A stretch of DNA of 6,476 nt from Desulfobacterales bacterium (GTDB lineage Bacteria > Desulfobacterota > Desulfobulbia > Desulfobulbales > Desulfocapsaceae): positions 1-6,476 of the forward strand of contig JABDPQ010000443.1 of the NCBI GenBank assembly GCA_013042695.1. The letters are read 5' to 3'. How positions within the stretch are numbered: the stretch's first letter is position 1; each line of letters starts with the position of its first letter. Shown in pieces: positions 1 through 5,857 of the stretch. The notes beneath the pieces were generated by a model. It saw only the letters and a program-made list of their open reading frames with translations. It had not been told where the DNA came from and made no database searches. Made by a program: the position numbers and the translations under genes.

Positions 1-393
1 TCTGGAAATGTCTTTATTTCAGTCCGCGACAGTGACAAACCGACCATTGTCCCTATTGCCAAGGAACTGAAGCAGCTGGGATTCAACGTATTTGCCACCA
101 GTGGCACGGCTCGGTTTCTGCAGGAGACCGCCTTAGATTGTCAGCAGATTAATAAGATATCTCAAGGACGTCCTCACATTCTTGATAAGGTGCAAGATCA
201 TGACATCGTCTGGATCGTCAACACATCCCTTGGAAAACGTACAACTGAGGACAGTTACCAGATTAGGCGTGCTGCTATTGACCTGCATATCCCATACACA
301 ACAACAGCAACAGGTGCAGCAGCCGTGATTAAAGCTATGAAAGAAATTAAGGAACAAACAGTTCGAGTAAAACCTGTACAAAAATTTGCTTGA
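1..393 (+). CDS. carB: Carbamoyl-phosphate synthase large subunit, C-terminal part (partial at 5' end)
   Basis: The frame is open from base 1 and ends at TGA 391-393, giving the last 130 residues of a protein normally near 1070 residues long. This part corresponds to the C-terminal MGS-like domain, which in CarB binds the allosteric effectors (ornithine, UMP/IMP) rather than carrying out catalysis. Visible family features are the opening strand GNVFISVRDSDK, the glycine-rich turn FATSGTARFL, the central VWIVNTS strand, IRRAAIDLHIPYTTT and the following ATGAAAVIKAM helix. CarB with CarA makes carbamoyl phosphate from glutamine, bicarbonate and ATP for pyrimidine and arginine synthesis in the cytosol. 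The catalytic ATP-grasp halves lie outside the window. A free-standing MGS protein is unlikely because the frame runs unbroken into the window edge, but it cannot be excluded. Confidence 0.93.
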   Translation, partial: SGNVFISVRDSDKPTIVPIAKELKQLGFNVFATSGTARFLQETALDCQQINKISQGRPHILDKVQDHDIVWIVNTSLGKRTTEDSYQIRRAAIDLHIPYTTTATGAAAVIKAMKEIKEQTVRVKPVQKFA

Positions 394-545
394 TGACTAC
401 AGTTAATTAAGGATAGCGCTCGACATTACGTGAAGATGTTTTAGAGTAAGTTGCTATTACTCTGACTGATAGAAAGGCAATGCTTTTTAGCAATAAAACC
501 GCAATATTAACAATGCAGTACGTGTGACAATCACTGGAGGACTTT
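394..545. other. carB-ftsH spacer with one perfect hairpin
   Basis: This is 152 bp of AT-rich spacer with no ORF of useful length. It holds a perfect 7-bp inverted repeat, AGAGTAA at 443-449 and TTACTCT at 457-463, around a 7-nt loop. No T run follows, so it is not a standard intrinsic terminator. The loop bases TTGCTA (451-456) are also complementary to TAGCAA at 488-493, so a competing fold is possible. I could not place a convincing sigma-70 or heat-shock (sigma-32) promoter here, so whether ftsH has its own promoter is unresolved. Confidence 0.5.
536..540 (+). promoter_or_regulatory. Shine-Dalgarno site that fixes the TTG start of ftsH
   Basis: GGAGG at 536-540 is a strong ribosome site and lies 5 nt before TTG at 546-548. 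The next in-frame ATG (codon 10, position 573) lies inside the first membrane helix and would cut it short. The ribosome site and the protein N-terminus therefore agree on the TTG start. Confidence 0.85.
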
Positions 546-2522
546 TTGAATACTTTCTATAAAAACCTGAGTATGTGGCTGGTCATTGGACTAACCATGA
601 TCTTGCTCTTTAACCTGTTCAACAAACCACAAAGCAACGTAAATTCGCTTACCTACAGTGATTTTATGGCCAAGGTTGAGAACAAATCGATCAACCGTGT
701 CAGGATTGATGGAGATGTCATTTCAGGAACATTGCAAGACGGGAAACCATTCAAGACAATATTTCCTCCAAATGATGCTGAACTCATCCCTCTGCTCAGA
801 GAAGCTGGAGTGGATATTATGGTCAAAGAAGGCCAAAAAGAAAATTGGTTCATGACGATTTTCGTTTCCTGGTTTCCTATGCTGCTGCTTATTGGTGTAT
901 GGGTCTTTTTCATGCGGCAGATGCAGGGTGGCGGCAAGGGCGGCGCGTTATCCTTTGGCAAAAACCGGGCCCGCTTGATGGAACAGGGAACAAACAAGGT
1001 TACCTTCTCTGACGTGGCAGGAATAGATGAAGCCAAAGAAGAGCTTGAGGAAATCATTGATTTTCTTAAAGACCCACACAAATTTACTGTGTTGGGTGGG
1101 CGCATCCCGAAAGGGGTCCTGTTGGCTGGGGCACCGGGAACAGGAAAAACATTGCTCGCCAAGGCAATTGCCGGTGAGGCAGACGTCCCATTTTTCACCA
1201 TTTCTGGTTCAGACTTTGTTGAAATGTTTGTTGGTGTTGGAGCTTCCAGGGTCAGAGACTTGTTCACCCAAGGTAAAAAACATGCACCCTGTATAATTTT
1301 TATCGATGAAATTGATGCGGTAGGACGGCACCGTGGCGCGGGACTTGGCGGCGGTCATGATGAGCGCGAACAGACCCTGAATCAGCTGTTGGTAGAAATG
1401 GATGGTTTTGAATCCAATGAAGGCGTTATCATCGTTGCTGCAACAAACCGCCCTGACGTCCTTGACCCGGCACTTCTCAGACCAGGAAGATTTGACCGCC
1501 AGGTTGTTGTACCAATCCCCGATGTCGGGGGTCGTGAAAAAATTCTCGAGATCTACGGGAAAAAGACCAAAATGGCAGAAAATATCGATTACGAAATTCT
1601 TGCCCGCGGTACTCCGGGATTTACAGGTGCAGATTTAGAAAACCTCATTAACGAAGCGGCTTTGATGGCAGCCAGAGAAGGTGCCAAGGAAATCAATCTG
1701 GATTTGCTTGAAAAAGCAAAAGACAAGATCATGATGGGGGCCGAGCGTCGCTCGATGATCATCACTGAAAAAGAAAAGGAAGTTACTGCATACCATGAGG
1801 CAGGTCATGCTCTTGTGGCCTATCTGCTTCCAGGTACAGACCCGATCCACAAAGTAACCATCATCCCCCGAGGACGAGCGCTTGGGCTTACAATGCAGCT
1901 TCCCATCGATGAAAAATATACCCATTCCAAAGGATTTCTGAAGAATTCAATCTGTATTCTCTTTGGTGGCCGTGTTGCAGAACAACTTATTTTCGATGAA
2001 ATCACCACCGGAGCAGGAAATGATCTCGAGCGGGCAACTGCCCTTGCACGCAAAATGGTCTGCGAGTGGGGCATGAGTGATGAACTCGGACCATTGACCT
2101 ACGGCAAGAAAGAAGAGCAGATCTTTCTCGGTCGGGAAATCGCCCAGCACCGTGATTTCAGTGAGGAAACTGCCACCCATATTGACCAGGCGGTAAAAGA
2201 TATCATTCTTGAAGCAAGTGAAAAGGTAAGCGAAATCCTTGAAGGCAATATTGACATTCTCAAGAAAATGGCCGATGAATTGCTTGAAAAGGAAACCATC
2301 GTCCTTGACGATATTGTGCGCATTATCAATGAACTTAACCCGGAAGAACAAGCGGCGAAAGAGCAACAGGAGAAAGTTAAGGACCCTCCCACGGCTGACC
2401 CTAAACAAGAAGTGGTTTCCGCCATGGAGGATGACGACCTACAAGATGATTCCAGCAAGCAGACAGATAAGGATGTCTCCCTTGATGCAGGCTCTCATCA
2501 GGAGCCAGAACCGTCCACATGA
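546..2522 (+). CDS. ftsH: ATP-dependent zinc metalloprotease FtsH
   Basis: A full-length protein of 658 residues that degrades membrane and short-lived cytosolic proteins as a membrane-anchored hexamer. Domains in order: membrane helix about 10-26; periplasmic FtsH extracellular domain about 30-98; second membrane helix about 101-123; Gly-rich linker; AAA+ ATPase about 150-400; M41 peptidase about 405-600; acidic, probably disordered tail from about 605. Key residues seen: Walker A GAPGTGKT (195-202); pore loop FVEMFVGVG with F228; Walker B IIFIDEID with D254/E255; second region of homology with arginines R312 and R315; zinc site HEAGH (H417, E418, H421) with D493 in GAGNDLERA as likely third ligand. 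All catalytic residues are present, so it should be active. It starts at TTG and its stop overlaps the folP start (ATGA), so the two are translationally coupled. The ftsH-folP pairing is also known from E. coli. Confidence 0.98.
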   Translation: MNTFYKNLSMWLVIGLTMILLFNLFNKPQSNVNSLTYSDFMAKVENKSINRVRIDGDVISGTLQDGKPFKTIFPPNDAELIPLLREAGVDIMVKEGQKENWFMTIFVSWFPMLLLIGVWVFFMRQMQGGGKGGALSFGKNRARLMEQGTNKVTFSDVAGIDEAKEELEEIIDFLKDPHKFTVLGGRIPKGVLLAGAPGTGKTLLAKAIAGEADVPFFTISGSDFVEMFVGVGASRVRDLFTQGKKHAPCIIFIDEIDAVGRHRGAGLGGGHDEREQTLNQLLVEMDGFESNEGVIIVAATNRPDVLDPALLRPGRFDRQVVVPIPDVGGREKILEIYGKKTKMAENIDYEILARGTPGFTGADLENLINEAALMAAREGAKEINLDLLEKAKDKIMMGAERRSMIITEKEKEVTAYHEAGHALVAYLLPGTDPIHKVTIIPRGRALGLTMQLPIDEKYTHSKGFLKNSICILFGGRVAEQLIFDEITTGAGNDLERATALARKMVCEWGMSDELGPLTYGKKEEQIFLGREIAQHRDFSEETATHIDQAVKDIILEASEKVSEILEGNIDILKKMADELLEKETIVLDDIVRIINELNPEEQAAKEQQEKVKDPPTADPKQEVVSAMEDDDLQDDSSKQTDKDVSLDAGSHQEPEPST

Positions 2523-3343
2523 CAATCGCCACCGCTGTGAGGATCATGGGGATCCTCAATGTAACCCCGGATTCATTCTCTGATGGCGGCTTGTACAACA
2601 CCAGGCAAACAGCTATTGAACAAGCCCGTCTGCTTATCGAAGCTGGAGCCGACATCATTGACATCGGCGGTGAATCCACCAGACCCTATGCCGAACCGGT
2701 AGACATCGAAAATGAGCTGGCCCGCGTCATCCCCGTAATCACAGGGATACGCACATTCTCTGCTATACCCATATCAATCGACACCACAAAGGCTGAAGTA
2801 GCAAGGCGAGCCCTGGCTGCAGGTGCCAATATAATTAATGATGTCTCGGCCCTGCGCAATGATCCGGAAATGGCTGATGTGGTGCTAGATAGCGGTGGCG
2901 AAGTCATCATTATGCACATGAAGGGCACTCCCGGTACAATGCAGGTTGATCCTCAGTATGACGATGTCATTGAAGAAATCATCTCATTTTTCAAATTGCG
3001 CCTGGCAACACTTGATGCCGTTGGAGTAGATCCGGAAAAAGTCATTATCGATCCGGGAATTGGCTTTGGCAAAAAGCTGGAGCATAACCTCACTATTCTT
3101 AAACATCTCGAAAGATTCTCAGTTCTAGACCGGCCACTCCTGCTCGGTCACTCCCGCAAACGTTTTCTTGGTGATATTAGCGGATTAGATGCTGCAGACC
3201 GCGATATGGTGACGGCGGTTGTTTCGGGGCTCTGTCTGGATCAGAATGTATCTATTTTCAGGGTGCATGATGTGGCCTCAACGAAACATGCCCTCCAGGT
3301 CAGTAGAGCAATCCACCAAACGGCCGACCTAAAATTCTCCTAA
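2519..3343 (+). CDS. folP: Dihydropteroate synthase
   Basis: A 274-residue TIM-barrel enzyme that condenses 6-hydroxymethyl-dihydropterin pyrophosphate with p-aminobenzoate to give dihydropteroate, a cytosolic step of folate synthesis and the sulfonamide target. Family signatures: GILNVTPDSFSDGG (11-24), GADIIDIGGESTRP (43-56), SIDTTK (86-91), NDVSAL (107-112), DPGIGFGK (178-185), GHSRKRF (210-216) and RVHDV (248-252). N14, D48, D88, N107, D178, K214, R248 and H250 sit at the spacing of the substrate-binding residues of the E. coli enzyme, so it looks functional. The ATG at 2519 is the only start upstream of the first motif: the frame has a stop about 35 bp before it and no other start codon between. 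It overlaps ftsH by 4 bp. An AGGAG at 2500-2504 is rather far (14 nt), which suggests coupling to ftsH translation. The usual downstream partner glmM (or cdaA) is not present. Confidence 0.97.
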   Translation: MTIATAVRIMGILNVTPDSFSDGGLYNTRQTAIEQARLLIEAGADIIDIGGESTRPYAEPVDIENELARVIPVITGIRTFSAIPISIDTTKAEVARRALAAGANIINDVSALRNDPEMADVVLDSGGEVIIMHMKGTPGTMQVDPQYDDVIEEIISFFKLRLATLDAVGVDPEKVIIDPGIGFGKKLEHNLTILKHLERFSVLDRPLLLGHSRKRFLGDISGLDAADRDMVTAVVSGLCLDQNVSIFRVHDVASTKHALQVSRAIHQTADLKFS

Positions 3344-3979
3344 CAATTACTCGAAACACGTTTCGCAGCTTCACTTGGTCAGAAATTTGACGGGTTAAAT
3401 AAGTGTAGTCAAACCATTTTGACGGCACTATAGAGCTCGGCATGTGGTGATGCTTCTGAACATCAGAAATTGTTTATTACGGCACTTAGAATTTTTTACG
3501 TGAGTCCACTAAGACAAGGGCAGGATTTGCAATAGAGGGGCCTCGGCATGATGCTTGCACAGGTCAGGTGGAGAGAGGGAGTGAGAAGAGAAAAGCAACC
3601 TGCTTCCACACCATGCAAAGACCCAGTTTTTGGTAATAACAACCTGCAGTGGCGGCACCATGATACGAGATCAGGTGATAAGCTCTTCATGTAGTCTGTT
3701 ATTACATCAGGCCACGTTTTCACCACTCGTTTTGATCGCCGAGCAGCTCATTTCGGACAACCGCACCTGAGCTATTTTAAATCTGCCTGCCAACCTAAAT
3801 CTTAATATACGTCTGCAGATCTATCTGGATGCAAGCAGTTTCGTTCCTACTAATAATAATAATCACTGTCAGATCGTCATGCTCGTTTAATCGATCGAGG
3901 AGCACAATGGACTGTCATATTCTTGAAGTTTATAGATTTTTCGATTAGCAACGATACACGTCAACTTCATATTTGTATC
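3344..3979. other. Long non-coding spacer between folP and the ccdA-like gene
   Basis: About 640 bp without a recognisable gene, lying between two convergent transcripts. It contains a 14-bp inverted repeat CGAAACACGTTTCG (3352-3365) just after the folP stop, but no T run follows. Further on are the TTTGAC/GTCAAA set (3386-3425), the hairpin TTCTGA-ACA-TCAGAA (3454-3468), a near-repeat ACGGCACT at 3422-3429 and 3479-3486, four TAA units at 3851-3863 and the palindrome TCGATCGA (3891-3898). A minus-strand ORF at 3496-3726 (76 codons, GTG start) has seven cysteines but no ribosome site and no family I recognise. The arms TGAAGTT (3924-3930) and AACTTCA (3963-3969) just past the ccdA-like stop could pair, but also lack a T run. 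The spacer could be decayed coding DNA, a structured RNA or plain spacer; the sequence does not decide. Confidence 0.5.
3386..3425. repeat. TTTGAC / GTCAAA / TTTGAC repeat set with mutually exclusive hairpins
   Basis: TTTGACGG occurs at 3386-3393 and again at 3418-3425 (32-bp period). Between them GTCAAA (3408-3413) is complementary to the first six bases of either copy. With the second copy it forms a tight 6-bp stem with a CCAT loop (3408-3423); with the first copy it forms a 6-bp stem with a 16-nt loop. Only one can form at a time. No function is known to me. Confidence 0.45.
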
Positions 3980-4732
3980 TTATTCAAAGAGAATGCCGGA
4001 TGACAGCCAGTAATAGCAGATATAGAGGCCTGCAATAATCAATAGAGCAGCTGATATTTTCTGGACATACGGAACGAAACGACTCAGGGCGCCAACAACG
4101 GCGCCCCTCTTGATAAAGGCCATACCAACAGTCAAAAACAGAAGAATTGTGCCAGCACCGAGAATATACCAGACGAACTGGATGAGTCCGGTGAAAAAAT
4201 CTCCTGAGCTTAGAGAACCACCCACAACAACCAGAAAAATTGGTAAAGTACAACCCATGGAAGTGGCTCCAAAAGCAAGCCCAAAGAGAAAAAAACCCTT
4301 AATACTTATTGTTCGAGGATCACCAATACGATTCCCCCATTTCATCAACAAATCAATGGAGAGATAATTGCCAAGCAGCATCCAAATACCAAGAGAAACA
4401 AGACCGATACCAACCAGAACAGAGACCCATGGCAGAATGCCAATCAATAGGGAGCCACCTGCAGAAACAATTATGCCAATAACACCAAACAGAAGACCAA
4501 AGCCTGCCGTTACCACAAAGCTGATGCCAATTGCCTTGCTCAATCTATAAAACCAGGATCTTTGCTGGAACAGTTTGTCGTCTGCACCCAGATAAAGCGA
4601 TAAATAAACGGGAAGCATGGCAAAACCACACGGGTTGACCGCAGACACCATTCCGGCGCCAAAAGCGTAACTGACCTGCAGCACCCCTGCCAATTGACTG
4701 ACTTCTTGACTTATCCAGGCCTGTAAATCCAT
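3980..4732 (-). CDS. ccdA: CcdA/DsbD-type membrane thiol-disulfide transporter
   Basis: A 250-residue, strongly hydrophobic protein of the cytochrome c biogenesis transmembrane (CcdA/DsbD) family. Such proteins pass electrons from cytosolic thioredoxin through a membrane cysteine pair to periplasmic partners, supporting cytochrome c assembly or disulfide reduction. About six membrane segments can be seen (roughly 20-45, 67-92, 97-121, 146-172, 180-203, 225-245). The likely redox pair is C35 in AVNPCGFAMLP and C161 in SMGCTLPIF, each followed by a proline as in the family and lying in the first and fourth segments. C239 is extra. No periplasmic thioredoxin or DsbD-like domain is attached. A GTG two codons upstream (4736-4738) would give 252 residues, but it overlaps the ribosome site, so ATG 4730-4732 is preferred. 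The gene stands alone on this strand, divergent from the tetR operon. Membership of the family is clear; the partner, and hence whether ccdA is the right symbol, is inferred. Confidence 0.87.
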   Translation of the reverse strand: MDLQAWISQEVSQLAGVLQVSYAFGAGMVSAVNPCGFAMLPVYLSLYLGADDKLFQQRSWFYRLSKAIGISFVVTAGFGLLFGVIGIIVSAGGSLLIGILPWVSVLVGIGLVSLGIWMLLGNYLSIDLLMKWGNRIGDPRTISIKGFFLFGLAFGATSMGCTLPIFLVVVGGSLSSGDFFTGLIQFVWYILGAGTILLFLTVGMAFIKRGAVVGALSRFVPYVQKISAALLIIAGLYICYYWLSSGILFE

Positions 4733-4737
4733 TAACA

Positions 4738-4742
4738 CTCCT
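4738..4742 (-). promoter_or_regulatory. Shine-Dalgarno site of the ccdA-like gene
   Basis: Read on the minus strand, AGGAG (within AAAGGAG) lies 5 nt before ATG 4732-4730. The spacing is ideal for that ATG, and the site overlaps the alternative GTG at 4738-4736. This argues for the shorter 250-residue protein. Confidence 0.75.
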
Positions 4743-4924
4743 TTCCTCGTTTCATCTCACACGGAGATACCCAGCGATCGCCATAGATCTGCACTGATAA
4801 GCAATCAAATCAGTTGCAGGCAATAAATTGTCCATGTGCTGACCAACGATTGACGGTCGAACCGCATTGACATTGGTTTGTCTCGAAATCTCGTCCCATT
4901 GAGTAATTTGTACGACCACCCTAC

Positions 4925-4951
4925 AGTATAGCAGCAGGAAATCAAAGGCAA
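4925..4951 (-). promoter_or_regulatory. Candidate extended -10 promoter for the ccdA-like gene
   Basis: On the minus strand TATACT (4930-4925) is preceded by TGC, making an extended -10 element. TTGCCT (4951-4946) is a plausible but imperfect -35 with a short 15-bp spacer. Transcription would start near 4918, leaving about 185 nt of untranslated leader before the ATG. This rests on motif match only. Confidence 0.35.
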
Positions 4952-5078
4952 CCCACGGCTGCAAAGCCTGAAAATTTTTTACAGTAATCACTCAGCCTTG
5001 GCGCCACGCTCTTTCTGCAGTTCATAACATTTAATTATGGTGACAAATTATTTTTTTTCGACCAGAGTCACTTTTTTA

Positions 5079-5107
5079 TTGACTGCAGTCAGTTTTGGAT
5101 ATACATA
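5079..5107 (+). promoter_or_regulatory. Sigma-70-like promoter of the tetR-efflux operon
   Basis: TTGACT (5079-5084) is separated by 17 bp from TACATA (5102-5107), with CATAAT (5104-5109) as an alternative -10 at 19 bp. The -35 lies inside the first palindrome, and the expected start site (about 5113-5115) lies inside the second. A protein bound to either would block RNA polymerase. The layout is typical of a repressed, autoregulated promoter, although the -10 is only a moderate match. Confidence 0.5.
5080..5091. promoter_or_regulatory. Palindromic operator 1 (TGACTGCAGTCA), probable TetR-family site
   Basis: A perfect 12-bp palindrome overlapping the -35 element. Its 10-bp core GACTGCAGTC recurs exactly at 5111-5120. 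Including the flank, GACTGCAGTCAGTTTT (5081-5096) and GACTGCAGTCAATTTT (5111-5126) match at 15 of 16 positions in the same orientation. Its place ahead of a TetR-family gene suggests it is that protein's operator; binding itself is inferred. Confidence 0.65.
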
Positions 5108-5109
5108 AT

Positions 5110-5121
5110 CGACTGCAGTCA
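5110..5121. promoter_or_regulatory. Palindromic operator 2 (core GACTGCAGTC)
   Basis: The second copy of the 10-bp palindrome, centred 30 bp (about three helical turns) after the first, so two dimers would bind on nearly the same face of the DNA. The 12-bp frame is imperfect here (C at 5110 instead of T). It covers the predicted transcription start of the tetR operon. Confidence 0.6.
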
Positions 5122-5244
5122 ATTTTAAGGCAGGCGATATGAGTTGAGATTAGAAATCGAACCTGTATGAACTCACAAGCTCAGACATAAAAATCATTTT
5201 TCTGTACTGGCAAGAGACATCAATACAAAACAATTATTTAGGTT

Positions 5245-5853
5245 ATGTATTTAAATAGAGAAGAAAAAAAAATCAGCAAACGAAAATGTATCCTCGATGC
5301 AGCGATGCGACTCTTTTCCAAAAATGGCTACGAGCAGACAAGTATTGAAGAGCTTGCCAGAGAAGCAGGTATTGGCAAAGGAACAGTCTATAGCTATTTT
5401 CAGACAAAAAAAGATATTGTCCGCGCCTTTTGTGAAGATGAGCTTGAATACACCAGAAGTGAGATTACCGCCAAAACAAACCCGGACTCTCCGCTGAAAG
5501 ATCAATTAATGATCATCTTTATGGCAGAATTCAGGCATGTTACCAGAAACAGCGAATTTGGCAGGCTATATCTGCAGGAGAAGGTTTTTCCGCGAGAGCA
5601 TCATTCCCAGGAAGATCTTGAAATTCAAAACAGATATTTCGAGATGCTCTACCCAATATATGAAAAGGCGCAGAAGCGCGGTGAATTGAGCAGTGATCTT
5701 GAGCTATTGCATATATCGGGACATTTCTATGCCCTCTACCTTCTTGTGGTTTCATGTTGGTACAACGGCATGATTCCTACCGAAGAAATTGCCGCTTCAA
5801 TGGAACTCTTGCTTCTTCAGACTATCGATGGTCTCAAACCTCAGACAAATTAA
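5245..5853 (+). CDS. TetR/AcrR-family transcriptional regulator
   Basis: A 202-residue cytosolic regulator. The N-terminal TetR DNA-binding domain spans about 11-58: ILDAAMRLFSKNGY (16-29), TSIEELAREAGI (32-43) and the recognition segment GKGTVYSYFQTKKDI (44-58), which matches the family closely. The remainder is an all-helical ligand/dimer domain with no specific signature. Three cysteines, C15, C63 and one near residue 170 in VVSCWYNG, are present. The ATG is forced, because an in-frame TAG lies 3 bp upstream and the next ATG (codon 21) is inside the domain. Its ribosome site is poor (TTTAGG with only 2 nt spacing). A run of nine A (5264-5272) falls in codons 7-10. The paired palindromes upstream suggest autorepression, and the RND adaptor gene 4 bp downstream is the likely co-regulated target. 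The ligand is unknown. Confidence 0.93.
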   Translation: MYLNREEKKISKRKCILDAAMRLFSKNGYEQTSIEELAREAGIGKGTVYSYFQTKKDIVRAFCEDELEYTRSEITAKTNPDSPLKDQLMIIFMAEFRHVTRNSEFGRLYLQEKVFPREHHSQEDLEIQNRYFEMLYPIYEKAQKRGELSSDLELLHISGHFYALYLLVVSCWYNGMIPTEEIAASMELLLLQTIDGLKPQTN

Positions 5854-5857
5854 TTGG

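Larger units (their letters stand above)
4733..5244. other. Divergent regulatory region between the ccdA-like gene and tetR
   Basis: About 510 bp with no convincing gene. The left part carries a candidate minus-strand promoter (4925-4951) and about 190 nt of leader for the ccdA-like gene. The right part carries an 8-T run (5051-5058), the paired palindromes with a plus-strand promoter (5079-5121) and a leader of about 130 nt for tetR. A small GGCT-GCAA-AGCC hairpin (4957-4968, GNRA-type loop) is followed by six T at 4975-4980, but its 4-bp stem is too weak to call a terminator. A minus-strand frame at 4752-4991 (79 codons, GTG) resembles no protein I know and is probably chance. Confidence 0.5.

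Noticed and set aside
653..1267. Long open frame (204 codons) on the minus strand inside ftsH
   Set aside because: It lies wholly antisense to conserved FtsH coding sequence, has a Ser/Pro-rich composition typical of a shadow frame, and resembles no protein.
1947..2408. Open frame of 153 codons on the minus strand over the 3' part of ftsH
   Set aside because: It is antisense to the M41 peptidase region, which is clearly the true coding frame; no family features.
3352..3365. CGAAACACGTTTCG hairpin after folP as an intrinsic terminator
   Set aside because: The stem is short and AT-rich inside, and no T run follows; kept only as a note in the spacer description.
3690..3800. Plus-strand frame in the folP-ccdA spacer (reading ...FTTRFDRRAAHFGQPHLS...) as a transposase remnant
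   Set aside because: Short, interrupted by stops, and I could not match it to any transposase family; no terminal inverted repeats or target duplication seen.
3851..3863. Four tandem TAA units as a CRISPR-like or functional repeat
   Set aside because: It is a simple microsatellite-like run in AT-rich spacer; no spacer-repeat structure anywhere in the window.
4855..4863. GGTTCGACC on the minus strand, resembling a tRNA T-loop
   Set aside because: The flanking bases do not form a T-arm, and no acceptor or anticodon stem can be built around it.
4957..4980. GGCT-GCAA-AGCC hairpin followed by six T as a terminator
   Set aside because: The stem has only four base pairs, the T run is several bases away, and no plus-strand gene lies upstream that would need it.
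4752..4991. 79-codon minus-strand frame just upstream of the ccdA-like gene
   Set aside because: It starts at GTG with only a weak AAGG upstream, overlaps the candidate promoter and leader of the ccdA-like gene, and has no recognisable motif; most likely untranslated leader.
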